A stretch of 64,000 bases of DNA from Glandiceps talaboti (Eukaryota; Hemichordata; Enteropneusta; Spengelidae), in NCBI RefSeq assembly GCF_964340395.1, contig NC_135552.1:17955681-18019680 (forward strand), given 5' to 3'. The notes beneath the pieces were generated by a model. It was not told the origin of the DNA, ran no database searches, and saw nothing but the letters and a program-made list of their open reading frames with translations. Both the position numbers and the translations under genes were made by a program. Position 1 is the stretch's first letter. Each line of letters starts with the position of its first letter. Shown here piece by piece: positions 13,376 through 27,733 of this stretch.

Positions 13376-15010
13376 CACACACCATCATGACAAGTCATTT
13401 GGATCAGTGGACCACAATTTCCATGCAAAATCTAAAATCTCACCACTTCTTGTATTTGTCACTTTAACCAACGTTTTGTTTCTAGTGTTTATACACAGAT
13501 TGACAAGCATTAAGACTGTGGAACACTGATTTACTTTTTATAGTTACAGTATCTCTACACAATAACATGTGTATTGACTGTATGCTTAACACAATACAAC
13601 TGAAAAAGTTCACTTACATAACAATGTCCAGGTTTTGTCCTACTGTTATTCCAATCTGTAAATACTTCCAAATCTGTCTATTATTATTGACAATACCACA
13701 AATGTCAAACATACGTAGATTTCCAAAATGGCTACCAATGTACCATACAAGTAGAAATGTGTGAGGTCGCTAGGGTACATCCGATGGAAAATACAGACAT
13801 TTTGTTGAACTCACACAGACTATTAAACACAGTTGTTCTGAGAGTAACCTTACACAATGTGCCTATAGCCTAGACAGGCTTGTGTACTCTCTACACTATA
13901 GTTTGACTGGTTTGCGTATACATGTAGCCTGGAACCATACTTCTTTTTCAAAACATTCAGGTCTTTTTGTTTACATTACAGCAAAGTTTAGCCACCAGCT
14001 TACCCTGTGTATATTTCAAACCAGCCTGTACATCACAACAAACAAGAGTATTGCTGGTCTGTATTACATTGTATAATATATTCTAAACTACTTTCTAAAC
14101 CAGTCTGTACAGCACACACACACACCCACCGCTAACCTGGTGTACAGCAGCTGATACCTAGTGTTAGTTTGCAATCTACAAAATCTGTGCCTATAAATAT
14201 CACTGCTTTCATAAACAGATTAGCACAACTACTTTAAAGCATTTTATAAATTATTCCATCTTACTTGATATTAATAATTTCCTACCATTATTTGATATGT
14301 AACATGATAATTTGTGCTAAAAAAGTATTTTTACTTTTATTTTCCTAATATGTATCTGTTCTTCAAAAATAAATCATGAAATATCTCTTTTGTAAAATGA
14401 TGATTTACGCAGAAAAAATGTAAACTGTAGTGCAGTATAAACTTAGTGTACTTACTTTACATTGTAATGAACCTGTAGCATATTCCACAAGTAATACAAT
14501 GTGTTTTATTTTTTTACATTACCTATGTGGCCAAATCTAACTGACACTCCAATGCACCAACTTTACCTTAGTGTCCACCAAATAAATCACAGTTTACGAG
14601 CACATGTAAGTCAGTATTCCATTTAATTCTAAAAAGGGGAACAGGGTACGATGATGACTGCCTTGTCCTCTGACCTATGAACCCTGGTGAATCCATCTCG
14701 ACATCTAAATGTTAGAAGTTAATTTACAATGATTACAAGTGTACAAATGACAAAATAATGTGAGTTGTATTATGAACAACATGACACTGTTCACCTTTTG
14801 ATCAACATGATCTCCATTGTCAGGGGTGATGTGATACCAAAGATGTTGCGATACTCAATGATGCATACAAATTACACGTGACTATTTCAATAACTCTGAC
14901 TACTATGTGATTGTATATTGCATCAAAACTACATAGATTTGACTATGACTAAGCTACGACTCTATCCAACTACATCAAAACTAAATTGATTCCCATGAAC
15001 ACCATACTTC

Positions 15011-15097
15011 CCTAAGCCCAGAGCTTTGGCTATCTCACTTCTGGTTTGACAATGTCGTTTACTAGCAAAAGCTGGTATGTCAAGTCAGGTAGCCAAG
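15011..15097 (-). repeat. Interspersed repeat family B, copy 3
   Basis: Its minus strand has GACTTGACATACCAGCTTTT and GCCAAAGCTCTGGGCTTA. It abuts the half copy of the hairpin element at 15098. Confidence 0.45.
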
Positions 15098-15212
15098 CAA
15101 TCTGATTAAAAATGTGATGTGGTGAAAGTGGTCAGATGCCTTTATTTACCTCTATTTCCATCATTTTGTGTCATTTGTTTTGTTCCGGGTGATCATCGCC
15201 TTTCCACATCTG
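15098..15212 (+). mobile_element. Diverged half copy of the hairpin element
   Basis: It begins CAATCTGATTAAAA and later shows TTTACCTCTATTTCCATC, TTTTGTTCC-GGG and CGCCTTTCC in the same order as the left arm and loop of the element at 53.86 kb. The right arm is not recognisable. Confidence 0.55.
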
Positions 15213-17208
15213 TCTACTGTACTAATCTTACACTGGATTGAAGACTGATGGATGACAATCAAAGTTGACCGAGTCAAGTATTGATTGGTGCTATATACAA
15301 GTGCAATTCAAGTACACTTTACTAGTCATTCTTTTATATAAGCTATATTTTTAAAGAACACAATGTAGGTTTCTTCCCCTCCTCCTCATGTAACAACATA
15401 TTGTCTCAACCATGGATTTAGTCTCCTTAACCAACACCTTCACATGATTAATCATGCACTCAAGTTGAAGAACATTTATCACAAGAACAAAGTGTGTACA
15501 TTATTGACTATAAAGGAAATACTAGGTTTATCTCGAACAGGAAGACTAATGATTACTTCTCAGTTCAACTTTTTTGGTACTATTCACAAGATTATTCCTA
15601 TAATGCTATTATAATTTCTAAGTTCTTTGGCACTGCATGTTCAATTCTAATCATACGTGATGTTAATTTTAATCAGAACTCAAACTTCCATGAAAAACCG
15701 CTTCGTTTCAAATTACAAAACGAATAAAACTAAGTGTTCTCACATATCAAACAGAAAAGCTCACACACACTGTACAAGTTTCTACATTCCTTTAGGGAAG
15801 AGTTTTGATGACAAATTTTTGAATTTATTTCTCTGGGATTTACTTTCACTAATACGAGGAAAGTTATAATCTAAAAATACACAAAGTATTCGATATCAGA
15901 TGTGACTATGTTGACTTCCACGCTGTGAGTCGTAAAACTACTTAATTTAAATGTCAAACTGCGGATTGATTGTAGAGCTTTGTTGCACATGGCCATGTAC
16001 TGTACCTGTGCAGTGTACCTGTGTGTCTTGACAACGAGGATGTATTCACTGGCACGTACACTAGGGGTGTGTCTATTCATGACTTCCAATCTATTACTAT
16101 TTATTGACTTGTTGTATGACCCGTCATGTACTACCACTGATCAAATACATAGTGGCATCTCAAGTGACACCTCTTTCATTACTATGCAAGTCTTGTCCAC
16201 AGTTGATCAAGTCACATGTGACTAAACTGCATAGCATGGGAAACACATAATGTCTTTTCAGCTTAGAAACCTAGAAATGTAAGCTAGTCAAAATTTGTTT
16301 TCTACTTTACTTTACCATTCATGGTACGATCCCCCTTTTCACCTAATATAAGAAGTCACTAAATTAATTATGTGAACACTCCACAGATAGCTAGAGAACC
16401 ATGCAGTGCTTTACAGTATCCACCACCGCACATAATCTGACCTTTGACCCTGTCATACAAAACACAGGCACACTAAACAATAGCTGGCAAGTAATGTCTG
16501 ACTTGTCTTTGTATTTTTGAGAAAGAGTCACAGACTGACGACTATAGCAAAGGAGTGATTATTTTTTATTTGCCATCAAAATAGCCACCGCCTACTATTC
16601 TTCCATGGAATTCAACAAATAGAACAAGTTATGTCAAGAACCTACTCATAATTTCTCAGATTTCGTGACTTCATAATCTTTTCAAAGTGTCAAAACTCTG
16701 TTAACACAAGTCACAATTTGTTAGAAACCTATCCAGTGTTACACGTCACTCAACACTTTATATACATGGCCAAATAACCAAGTCATAACCCCCAGGCAAT
16801 ATTGGACTCCTGGGGGATTTTTTTTAAAAACAAAAGACGTACTTGTCATTTGGTTACAACACTGTGTTAAGGTTCACCTGCCTCTTTTATCAACAAATGG
16901 TTTGATCATAGTCAATTCACTGAGAATAGATAAGATATTTTTGATTTTTTTTTCACAAGTTGCAAAATATTTTTCTTGCTTGATTCTACAACTGGTTGCA
17001 CTTCCAAATACTGTAGTTCAAATGGTTGCCCTAAAAATGTACAATATCCACTCTTTATAATATTACATGAATAATTTGTACACTGCAAACCACCACGGTT
17101 CATAATTGGTTTGCAATTACAAACATACATCCTCTACCTAAGATACTTGAAAATAGCTTTATATTTACTAAAACCAACATAGATAGTGACTGTGAAGTCT
17201 TGACTTAC

Positions 17209-17251
17209 TGTTTCTGAATAAGACATCTTCTCTAGCCAACAATATTTCTGC
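17209..17251 (-). other. Candidate upstream exon of the minus-strand gene
   Basis: A 43-nt stretch lies between GGCTACAG and GTAAGTCAAG. It contains ATG-TCT-TAT-TCA-GAA-ACA, ending in phase 0, which would splice in frame to the open upstream part of the exon at 5473 and give an alternative N-terminus M-S-Y-S-E-T-L-P-L-G. Chance occurrence is possible. Confidence 0.3.
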
Positions 17252-19462
17252 CTGTAGCCTTTGGGGCTTTCCCACTATGTTTACACATTAGCAAAGACTG
17301 TTCAAAATGAGCACTACTACTCCTTGGTAAAAGACATCTCTGAAAGGTACCAGCTATCTCCCTATCGAGATTAGTATCCTCATCTCAATCAATAATTACC
17401 TGTGATTTGTCTTTCATGATTTCATGCCAATCATGTGTTATTCATTTCAATCAAATCTCAACTAAGATCTCTTGACGTCAACAAACTTACACAATATCAT
17501 TATAGTCTGGTAATAACAAATCATATACATTTTTCATAATCAAAAAAACTGACATAGAAGAGAAATTATTATTTAGGTTATTATCTAGGTCATAGCCATC
17601 ATCTTTTAAGTTCATTTGTTAGCAGCTGACTGTTCATTGTAATATGTACCATGACAGTTTTAGGTCATGGCATAGCGCTGTTACCATAGCAACTAACTCA
17701 TTGAAATGACAACCCCAAATAGCCAGTAGCCTTATCACAATAAGGTAATGTTTACCTAGTGCAGTAATGATTACAGCAATGTCACATGTCTCCTTATTTA
17801 TCTGACAAAATGACTGCACATATTGAATTCCAACCTAACAAGCCTATATCCTGGCATATATCAACAAACTAGTTTGCATACCACAGATGAAGGAGGGACA
17901 AGACCTGAATCATATACAAGTGTTTTATTTGCATTTTTTTAGAACCCTAAAGCCAGAATGATATTTTACAATCACGTACTGTATGTTCTTCTACAGATTT
18001 ATTAGTTTCAGAAGTAACTTTAATGAAAGATTTGGAGAAAGCTGGTAGATTTGACAGATTTACTATCAAAGTAGACTGGGACATCTGGTATATGGATGAT
18101 GGGACTTACCCAAAAGTTATTAAGTTTTGAACACATTTGAGTCTTCCAATTACCGCATCATTAACATTTATAACTAAGTAATCTTATGACATACCAGAGA
18201 ACTTTGTCAACATTGGATATTAGACATTGCTAATAAATCTACATTATGTAAATATTATAAATACCTACTATTTTCATTGACAGGTAGCTATTTATCAAAT
18301 GTAAGTGAGGTTAGGTTGTAGGGTAGGGCAACATACGTTAGATAGTTTCTGGCTACAGAGGGGGAACTGACTATCTTTGGACTATATGCATGAACAGTCA
18401 CATTGACATGGTAGAAGGTGGTTGACAAAGGTGTTCTCTGTTCAACACATTTATGTACTACAATTGATTTTGTCTTGATTGAAACAAATCAAACCCCTGT
18501 TCTGCTATTAGTCCCATTTCACTTTCCACCTATTCAACAGTATACAAAGACACCTTGTCGGTTTGAGAATTGAACACAGACAAATCAAGTATGGCGTACA
18601 CACTTTTGTCATCACAGACTTCATCACTGCAGTTTATATCAGTAACTCAGTTCCACTGTGTAGACACAGTGATGTACGTACATAGACACCTTGTCAGCCT
18701 ACCTTTTCAACACATATTTGAGCCTGTTTCCAGAGCTGTAAACACATCTGTCATCGGTAACTAAATGACCTGTGCAGTGAAAAAAGGTTTAACATCAATA
18801 CCAAAGTTTCATGGTGTGGCCACAGCTCAGTACTTCTAGTTCTACACTGTTCAACCACAAGCAAAACATCCTACATTTATTTGTCCATTTCATAGAGACT
18901 TGATTAATAATGAAAGTTCTACTCACAGAGTTAAAATATTTCTTAGAAGCAAATCTCAAATTTTTGCCAATGTCTGTCTTGTCTGGCACTGTGTCAGCAG
19001 CATCAGGGGTGTACTATAATGGGCTATTGTCACATGTCTTGGAAAAGACAACATGTTTTTCTCCATCTATGCTTATACCTAAGAGTGTTTACACCTGTTC
19101 CTGGAAATACTCAATAGCTACCTACAGCACAATTTTTGTAAATGTATGAGTGGCCATGACGCACAATTTCCAGGCTTATTCTCTCTAATCAATCAACAAT
19201 ACATACATATGTACATGTACATGTAATGATGTATTTACATGTTAGGCATGTTTACCCACTGTATGGAATCCCAAATTTGTTGCTATGGATCATTGTCTGT
19301 ACATACATTTCATTAAAACTGTCATTTATTCAAATAAAAAACACTGCAGCTGTTGCTCTCTGGACCAAAATTTTTTTTCTGAGTCTGAATTTTAACACAT
19401 TTTATACATTAAGACTGTTTCTGTTAATAAAAAGTGGGGGTGTACGTGGATGTGTATATATG

Positions 19463-19535
19463 TGGGGGGGGGGGGGGGGAATCAGGTAGATTTACACATC
19501 CACACACACCAACCAAAATCATAATGCTAAGTATG

Positions 19536-19576
<41 letters not shown>

Positions 19577-19595
19577 TGTGGGGGGGGGGGGGGTA
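19463..19595 (+). repeat. Poly-G, (GT)n, poly-G cluster with short duplication
   Basis: Poly-G followed by ATCAGGTAGATTT occurs near 19463 and again near 19580, with (GT)n at 19540-19577, pointing to a local duplication of about 115 bp. Confidence 0.8.
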
Positions 19596-20583
19596 ATCAG
19601 GTAGATTTCTATACTTAGTATTATAATTTTGGTGGGCATAGATAAGACACCTTAGGTATACTGACAGATTTAACCTATTTAACACCCTTTACAAAGACAC
19701 TGTATATGGAGGAGTGAGAAAGTATTTCAATTTTTCAGGGACAGAAATTCCCTTGTTAAAGTCAAAAGACAAGGACACTATATGAAAAGCCAAGACACAA
19801 AGCTATCTTGTATGGGGCAGGAAGTTATCCTTTACCACAGAGACATCAATTCCAGTCCTAATTGCCAATGCAGCTGGGACTGAGTGGATGTTTTGTGATT
19901 ACTGACATGTTACCCAGTACATCACATGTCCTGACAAGATCAACTATAGTCCTAACACTGCTCCTATTATTAAAATGGAAATGACATTCACCATTAATGT
20001 AGATAAGGTGCAATTACAATAAGAATGACACCAGTCTTGTGCATAGAATGGAAATCACATACCAATACTGTGGATTCCTTGGTTAGTTTGTGTAACAGTT
20101 GAAAAGCTTAGGTAAACCAAGTAATAAAAGGATTATGAGAAGACCACTTTGAGCTATGGAAGTGACCATCCATCATGTCAACAGATAACATTGCATCAAT
20201 TTCATTGGTCTAGAGCCTGTCCATGGCTTTGAATTTGTAGATAAATCTTGGAATCAAAGCTAGGGATAGAGTCCAGCATCAACAGAAAGAGAAAGACAAC
20301 ATCATGCAAATGTACATGTTTGCAAGCACATACCATAACAAGATCATTACTATACATACTCCGTCAATGTACTGTGTACTGTGTTTTCAATTTTAACTTT
20401 TGCTCCCTCAACACTTTCAATGTGTCAATGTATAGCTGGGCTAAACAATACTTATCAATTTCTTCTTCTTTGAATAAAGATTAGATATTGTTACTTGAAT
20501 CAAGAAATTGAGCCAACTTGTCTTCTAAAATCACTTGATTCCAAAAAGGTAGCCAAAAGACTTTTCATGGTCTAACCATCTCA

Positions 20584-20677
20584 AACCTACCTTTCAAATC
20601 ACTTTGAGTTGTGAGTTGTGTTGTCTTCCATCACTACCAAACTCATTTCAGATCACTTAGTTGGAAAGGTAGGTTTT
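20584..20677. repeat. Inverted repeat, possible small element
   Basis: AAACCTACCTTTC at 20584 and its exact complement near 20664, about 95 bp across. No flanking duplication recognised. Confidence 0.35.
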
Positions 20678-22854
20678 TTTATAGTAAAACTGATGAAATA
20701 ATGCCAATACCTGTACTTCAACATATGTAACCCCACAATTCCACCTGGCCCATTCAATCACATCTTTGTCATCACTTCATTCTTTGCTTTTCTCATTATA
20801 AACCACCTGTTACAGGTACAGTGCAGTGCAATATGATGAGACAGACCATTACAGGTTAGGGATGAGTAGGATCATGGTCATTGTACATGTAGGGTCAAAG
20901 GTGAAGTGCAATAAGGTGTATACCACTTTACAACAGGGGTAGGTAGCAATGACAACGCAAGCAGGCAAGTCCTCAGTGACTTCACAACTCCGAGAAATGT
21001 GCCAATATAGCACCATACTTAACTTACAGATTTCAACACACCCCATGATTGAGTGATTACCCATACATCAAGATATTAGCTAAGTCTCTCCTGTTCCGGT
21101 AATAAATACTACAGGTACCAACCTAAAAGAGGCTTCATCTTTATTACAACATACAAGTCTACTTGTAAAGTGGCATACCACACGAGCTAACACTTTAGGT
21201 CTGACCCAACATAACTTACATTCACAATTATATTTCATCAAACACTGCGCCACTCAACAACTTAGCCAATACCTGGGTACCCGCCAACATAACTTTGCCT
21301 CACATTTCCACTTTATTGTATATACTGGTCTGTTTGTCCACAAGGTATTGGGAAAATAACTGACACTTTACATACCTGCAAACATATGTTTCTCTGTATA
21401 ACACTAGCACACTTGTAATATGGTATGACAAACTAATCAACACTTTTATTAGATACAAGCCGACATAAGTTCTGTTCTCAATTTTTCAACACTTGTGGTC
21501 CATCAGTAAATATGTATAGTATGGTATGGCAAACTGGTCAACACTTCACTACAGATACCAGCCAACATTCATTTTCAGTTACTTGACACTGAATTTGGTC
21601 CGGCAAAAACTAGCAAGCACTTAGGACATCAACAAACACAGGTTCAATGCACATATTAAGAAATGGGGACAGTTTTTGAAATTGATAACTTAAGAATAGT
21701 TTCCAAATACAAAATGTAAAAATTTCCATTCACGGAAGAGTTGTATTTTTGTAATAAGCCCAATACAAAAGTTATTAGACATAAAAAAAACCCAAAGGTT
21801 TACCTCACAATTTCACTTTATTATATACGGGTCCACTTGTGTTGTGGTATGGACAACTACAAATGTATAGCCGACACTACAAATTACAATGGAATGTACA
21901 TAAAATGAAAGTCATAAACAAGAAAGAGCTATGTTACTAGCTGGGGTCAAGGACCATAGATCACACCAGGTACACAATGACCACATTGAAATAAGGTCTA
22001 TGAAACATTATTGTCACCCTTTCAATTTATCAATGTATCTGTCTTTCTCAAAAGACACATGGATGGAAAGTACTGAAATCTCAATTCCTAGAACTTCAAA
22101 GGAGAACACATGGATTGAAACTACTACCTTACACCAAGTTTAGTTCACACTGCTATATAAAACTGTACATGTCTAGTCATTCTTTCCTAGTAGACACAGA
22201 CAGTACTTACACCTATATGTCGCTCTGTAAAAAAAACTATTGATAAAACTATCTATCAAATTCACTGTATCTTTCCTGGCAGACATAGACATAAATACTA
22301 ACAAACAAAGCTAACTTAGTGTACACATTTAAACTGTTTTTCTGGAAGGAGAAATCAAACTTGTCTGAATAAGTCAAACTTTACATGATATCAAAAGTTC
22401 ACTATTAGTTGAATTGTTATTCAGTCACTTAAATGAACAAAACTCACAAAGTTTTCTTTTCATGTATGTCCGATTACACAAATCTTTGAAAATCTAAGTG
22501 TACATTCAATGCTATAATAGTTTAGTTAAATTTGATAATGCATTCCTTTGTTATTGTTCACTTCTAATATAATACACTCGGGCATGTAGTCAAAGTTACA
22601 AAAAAAATAAATTTCTACCATTTTACTCTGATGGATAACCTTTTAATTGTTTCCTGGTATAAAAGAATTTAGAAATAACCTAAAGGTATTTATAAATATC
22701 TGTCATATACTTGAACACAAATCTATGTCCAGTTATGCCTCAAGTTGTATAAAAACCATGCTACATGTAATGATGTATGACCTCCCACAAAGTGGTATCA
22801 ATGACTGTTGGAATAGTACGGCCAACATTACACAAAGGGTGAAGAAACTAAGCA

Positions 22855-22969
22855 GATAGTGACCATTCTCGCAAACCAGAGCTATATTTCTTCAAAATTA
22901 AAACAGTAGGGACCGGCTCGTTAAGAATGGTACCGTAAAACGGTCGTGGTTTGCGACGATGATAGTGAC
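22855..22969. mobile_element. Short terminal-inverted-repeat element with 9-bp target duplication
   Basis: The element 22864-22960 begins CATTCTCGCAAACCA and ends TGGTTTGCGACGAT; TCGCAAACCA is shared by both ends when reverse-complemented. The direct repeat GATAGTGAC flanks it at 22855-22863 and 22961-22969. No coding capacity. Confidence 0.8.
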
Positions 22970-23534
22970 TTCTATAATGTATGTGCCAACATAACCATTT
23001 CATGTATATAGAATTACTATTCACTGTAACATGGATTTATGGGATTAATTAATACCTATCAAATGACATCATACTATTACTATATACATACAGGGTGGGG
23101 TTAAAATGTAGACATGATGTAGTTTTCGTTGATGGTTTACTATTTCCATACCAGACAACAAATGTGTGTGATTTTTCTGCTTTCCTGCTGCACGTATAAA
23201 GTTGTCAAATTCAGGAACTGCAAAACCACAGAGCAGACAAAGGTTGGACTATTCCTCATTCTGACTGCAGAGTACATAACTTAAAACAAAATAGTATCTC
23301 TTGAATGTATTCTTACAGATAAAATCACAATGTTACATACAAATGTTGTCAGCTGATACAAGAATTCTAACACTGTCTGATGTTGCATAAATTGTCCTCT
23401 AAATGTCACCAAGATAGACAGTCTACCAAAAGTGACTTGCTGGTTGGTGAACACCAAACTGTTATATACATGTATACGACAGGTTGGATTAGGTATTTTA
23501 CCGTTTATTTAAACTTGCAGTGTGTCGTTCCATT

Positions 23535-23586
23535 GCATAACATTTAGATATACAGTCAGGCCATAACATTTAGATATACAGTCAGG
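23535..23586 (+). repeat. 26-bp tandem duplication
   Basis: CATAACATTTAGATATACAG followed by TCAGG, twice in a row. Confidence 0.9.
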
Positions 23587-24647
23587 CGATTACCTACTAT
23601 ATATCTTGCCTTGATATCTTTTGAGAAAGAATATTGATTCGAAATGTCAGGATTGAATTTATTTATCAGGACTGTTCTACTCATTAACTTTTGCACTCCT
23701 AGGTTGGATTAGGGTTGTCTTATATCCACCTGTTATCTTCCACCTGTAAGGTCTTCTTATCTTTCACTTACTGACATAGACTACATTTCTACACTTTTAC
23801 TCATCCATATTCAAACACAGTTCAGATGACACTAATAATATCAAGAGCTCTCAAATGTTTCAAACCTTCAAGACCTGTTCTGTACCTATGTGTATATTTA
23901 TAACCTATGGGGTGAAAATACTCCCTTTTCCCCACTCGTCACAGGCAAGTATCAAGTCTCAATTTGACCTTCCCTTTACCACACAGGATTACAAAATATG
24001 GCTTTTTATCAGAATTGTTCAGCTTTAAACCAGTTACAAAAGCCTTTTATGTGTACTTCTTTATCTTACTGTGAACAGTTGAAAAGAGATTTTGTCAAGA
24101 GATTAGTGGGCTTAATACAATGCTTTACATAAGTATTTTAATAATCTGACCACAAGGCCACTCACAGTCAACAGTTAGCCACTGTGAATACCTTGCCATC
24201 TTGCTATACGCTCAATCAAATCACAGAATACATACATGTATATCCACCTCAGGTCTACTGCACTGCCATAGAGCTGACCAACCATGGTTTAGTGATTCTG
24301 TACACAGACCTGGTCTGCTGCTATGGGCCATCAAATTCTAAAACTACTACCGGTAGCTACTACAAAGCACAGCAAAGAGTCGATGCTGAAAGATACATTT
24401 ACAATATATTGCATTCTTTAGTGGCTTGCCTTGAAAAACTTAACTACTTTTCTAGCTACAAAAAGCACAAAGGGCTGCTATGTCCAATGTAAACTTGGCT
24501 GGTTTCAATAAAAACTCTCCTGGCTACAGGTATTCACAACATAATACCACACCCTAACATTTGTATGACCTGCAACAGGACACATGAGAATACCTGAGCA
24601 CAATACAAAAAAAAAACAGAGACATGCCAACAAAATAATAGTCTTAC

Positions 24648-24696
24648 CTGTATAGGACTGACAACCCATTGCAACCAAGCCCAATTTGTTACCCAA
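24648..24696 (-). other. Candidate 49-nt minus-strand exon
   Basis: A good acceptor (ATTCGTGGCAG) and a strong donor (TATACAG/GTAAGAC) bound a short stretch open in two frames. No product recognised; it may be a cryptic or leader exon. Confidence 0.22.
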
Positions 24697-25010
24697 CTGC
24701 CACGAATGAAAATTTGACCAGGAAATAACCTCAAAAAGTTATCTTTGTTGTATGAATACTATTTACTACTGTAAAAGACTGCATTCAGACCCAAAGTAAG
24801 ATCTATGAATACTTTGGTGTTTTTTTCAAACAGACCGACTAACCTGTCATTCTGAGAGTTAGGCAACAAGAAATGCAAAGAAATTCCAGACTCACAATAG
24901 ATGTACATATGCCAGAAATTCTACACACACACAACTTGATATGAATGGCCCTCAATTATAGGCATCAAGATCTATACATTTTCTCACGTCAAAGGGTAAA
25001 TTTGTCAGAC

Positions 25011-25019
25011 ACGCACACG

Positions 25020-25086
<67 letters not shown>
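25011..25086 (+). repeat. (CA)n microsatellite
   Basis: About 33 CA units after two CACG units. Confidence 0.95.
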
Positions 25087-25090
<4 letters not shown>

Positions 25091-27231
25091 ACAATATTAT
25101 TTACCAATGACTCATTGCAATCTCTGCTGATTCAATATGTCCAGATTCTCAAGTTTCCACAAACTATAAAACAAAACTCTATACGACTTAAAACACAGAT
25201 CAATTTCACTCAGAATAAATGGTTCCACCTATAAAAATGATGACGTCATCCTATCTGAAGTAACCTGATGATCAGATCACGTGTTCATCATATCTGACAA
25301 CATATCTAGTCTCTTGTTGGCAATGATAGATGTAATATTAAGTATCAAGTACCAGTATCACATATGCTGTCCTCTCTTCAACTTTTGACCTATCTCAAAA
25401 TACAATATCATAAAACATCTTTCAATATTCTCTTACCCCAAGCACTTCAAAATTCATGGTTTTAATAACACAACAGCTGCATATTGGCAAGGTTGCAATG
25501 GATTTGCCAGCGGGAAACTTCTGACAAATCCATTATTTTCAACTCCTAATTTTCCATTGCTAGCTGGAAACAACATTACATGATCCCTTCAGTGAAACAT
25601 TAACAGAAAGCCTTTAAACTTTAAACCAACAAAGTCCATCATTTCCTCTTACACCTCTAAAAACATAACATTCTGACTATCTAGTTCATACCAAATGAAT
25701 TTAGGTACTTTTATGGTTTTATGGGAAGGTCAAGAAGATCTTTTGAATTATATATTTTTGGTTTATGGAGGTGAGAACTAGCTTCAATTTACGTTCCATA
25801 ATTTTAGGAATTTCTAAAAACAGAACAAGAGTTGATAAACAGAGACATGTATAGTCAGTCAGCTGTGCAATGATAACACTATTCCCATACTTTCCTCTGT
25901 GTGTGTGTGTGTAATGTTATGATAGTACATTAGTATGACCTCCTCAACCTGTTATTATGCCATGTTATGTCTGGGTGTACAAATTACTGTGTGACAATAA
26001 CAAGACAATCAATAGTAAAAGCCATGACTGTACCATACAACATGATAATTTAAACGACTATTGTTCTATTTATTGACTTGTGTAGATTTCATAGCTTCTC
26101 TCTAATGTACACTGTACAGACTACCATTTGTCTAACTCGTAATGTTTAACATATACGCCATGTCAGTTCAACTGTGTCACAACCCAATGTGAGTAATTTG
26201 AACAGACCTGAGTGATCTAGTTACTAAATTTTTTGATACTTTCACAGACATAAATATATCTCCAACCATAATACTATAGCCAATTTGAGGAACTTCTCAT
26301 CTCTTTTTATTGGTACTGAGGGTTTCAACTCATTAATCTTCACCATGTCATGTGTACAACTATATATTTTATAAATACAGTAAAAGTATACGGTATGGTT
26401 TTGAACTCTACATACTACATGTAAAGACTAAGCCACGTATCTAAACAAACTTTACATCCATATCTTCTGCAAGGCAACGCTTACTTTTTACAGTATTAAT
26501 TGTATGTATATATGTTCGCTTTTTCCAATGAGTATTTCTGTTTGTAAACCACCATTACAAATACTCAATAATTCCTATGTATTTCCCTAGTTCAATCACA
26601 GAACATAGATACAGCATTTATTTCATGGGTAAAAATACTTTAGATTTATTGATGTCTTTGGGTTCCACTCTTTGATCTATACCAACCCAGCCCTGGACAC
26701 TGAGCTTTGCATTACTACTACCTGGTCTACCACCATAATGAACAGGCAGCACAAAAGACAAATTCCTCTCATATGCTAAAATTGGACTAAAAGACATCAT
26801 AACACCATTCATGATTCAAATATCATTAATTCTTTCATTTTACTTATAATGACACCCAGCAGAGCATTGCTGTCCACTTCTTTTGAAAATACACAAGTAT
26901 AACCGCTATTATTGTAACTCGGTTTTATTACCTCCGGCTCTATTAAATGAGACAGTACAATTTATATACATGCATAGACACATATAATTTTAATAGTCAA
27001 TTTTGCCTTTTTTTGATGAGAAAGTAATACTACATCAATTCCCATACAATTATTACACCATATTTCATTCAGTATTCAAAGACTTTCATAAGCCTACATC
27101 CTAAAATCATGATTCTAATCGATTTATTTTCAAGTTCCAAAATGCACTGTATGACTGATAACTTTGAGAATTTATTTTGTTTGCTTAAATTACCATTACA
27201 CAATGAAATGGGTTTTTTTTAATCTAAAAGA

Positions 27232-27733
27232 GGAACACCACTCTAGCAAATAACGGTATTTCCATAAACTTTTGGTTCCGGAATCATTTCTGATCTTCAT
27301 GATTTCACATCACACAAGATCACACAAGTTTTGTATGATTATCAAGAAACACCAAATTGAAACTCTTTCTCTCCCCCCCCCCCCCCCCTATATTATTGTT
27401 TTTCAATGTCCCACCCTTGGCCTCAGCAACTGAACAACATATATATGTATTAGATGTACACTGAATATTCATGACTCCTTAGTGCTTACTACCTTTAGAT
27501 AAATCCATTAATATTTTAATATAATCATATAATCTAATAATCAAGTATATCTGCTAAGTCCCATGATGCAACAGTGGACCAATGTGAATACAACAGAGAT
27601 GAAATAAAGTTCCAATTTGGTGTTTCTTAGCAATCGCACAAAATTTATGTGATGTGAAATCATGAAGTGATGCTCCGAAACCCAAAGTTTATAAATATAT
27701 AAAAAATACATCTATTTCCTGGAGTGGCATTCC
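27232..27733. mobile_element. 502-bp element with about 130-bp terminal inverted repeats
   Basis: The left arm 27232-27370 and right arm 27601-27733 are inverted copies: GGAACACCACTC against GGAATGCCACTC at the ends, and inside both CATGATTTCACATCACA and AAGAAACACCAAATTG. The centre is non-coding and carries a poly-C run. A clear target duplication is not visible in the AT-rich flanks. Confidence 0.75.

Larger units (their letters stand above)
10151..24647. other. Non-coding, presumed part of a long 5' intron
   Basis: AT-rich unique sequence with the repeats listed separately and one weak exon candidate (17.2 kb). A 22-codon stretch at 14.65 kb on the minus strand (V-E-M-D-S-P-G-F-I-G-Q-R) has a fair acceptor but only a weak GTACCC donor. 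An eight-base hairpin CCCCCAGG / CCTGGGGG sits at 16789-16816. No other structure stands out. Confidence 0.5.

Noticed and set aside
13057-13529. Overlapping proline-rich frames
   Set aside because: They are translations of a 100-bp tandem repeat with C-rich runs, open in several frames at once.
16789-16816. Hairpin followed by T-run resembling a bacterial terminator
   Set aside because: The sequence is eukaryotic; such terminators do not apply, and nothing is transcribed into it.
24184-24492. 102-codon plus-strand frame
   Set aside because: Composition unlike a conserved protein, no flanking splice sites or promoter, no recognisable motif.
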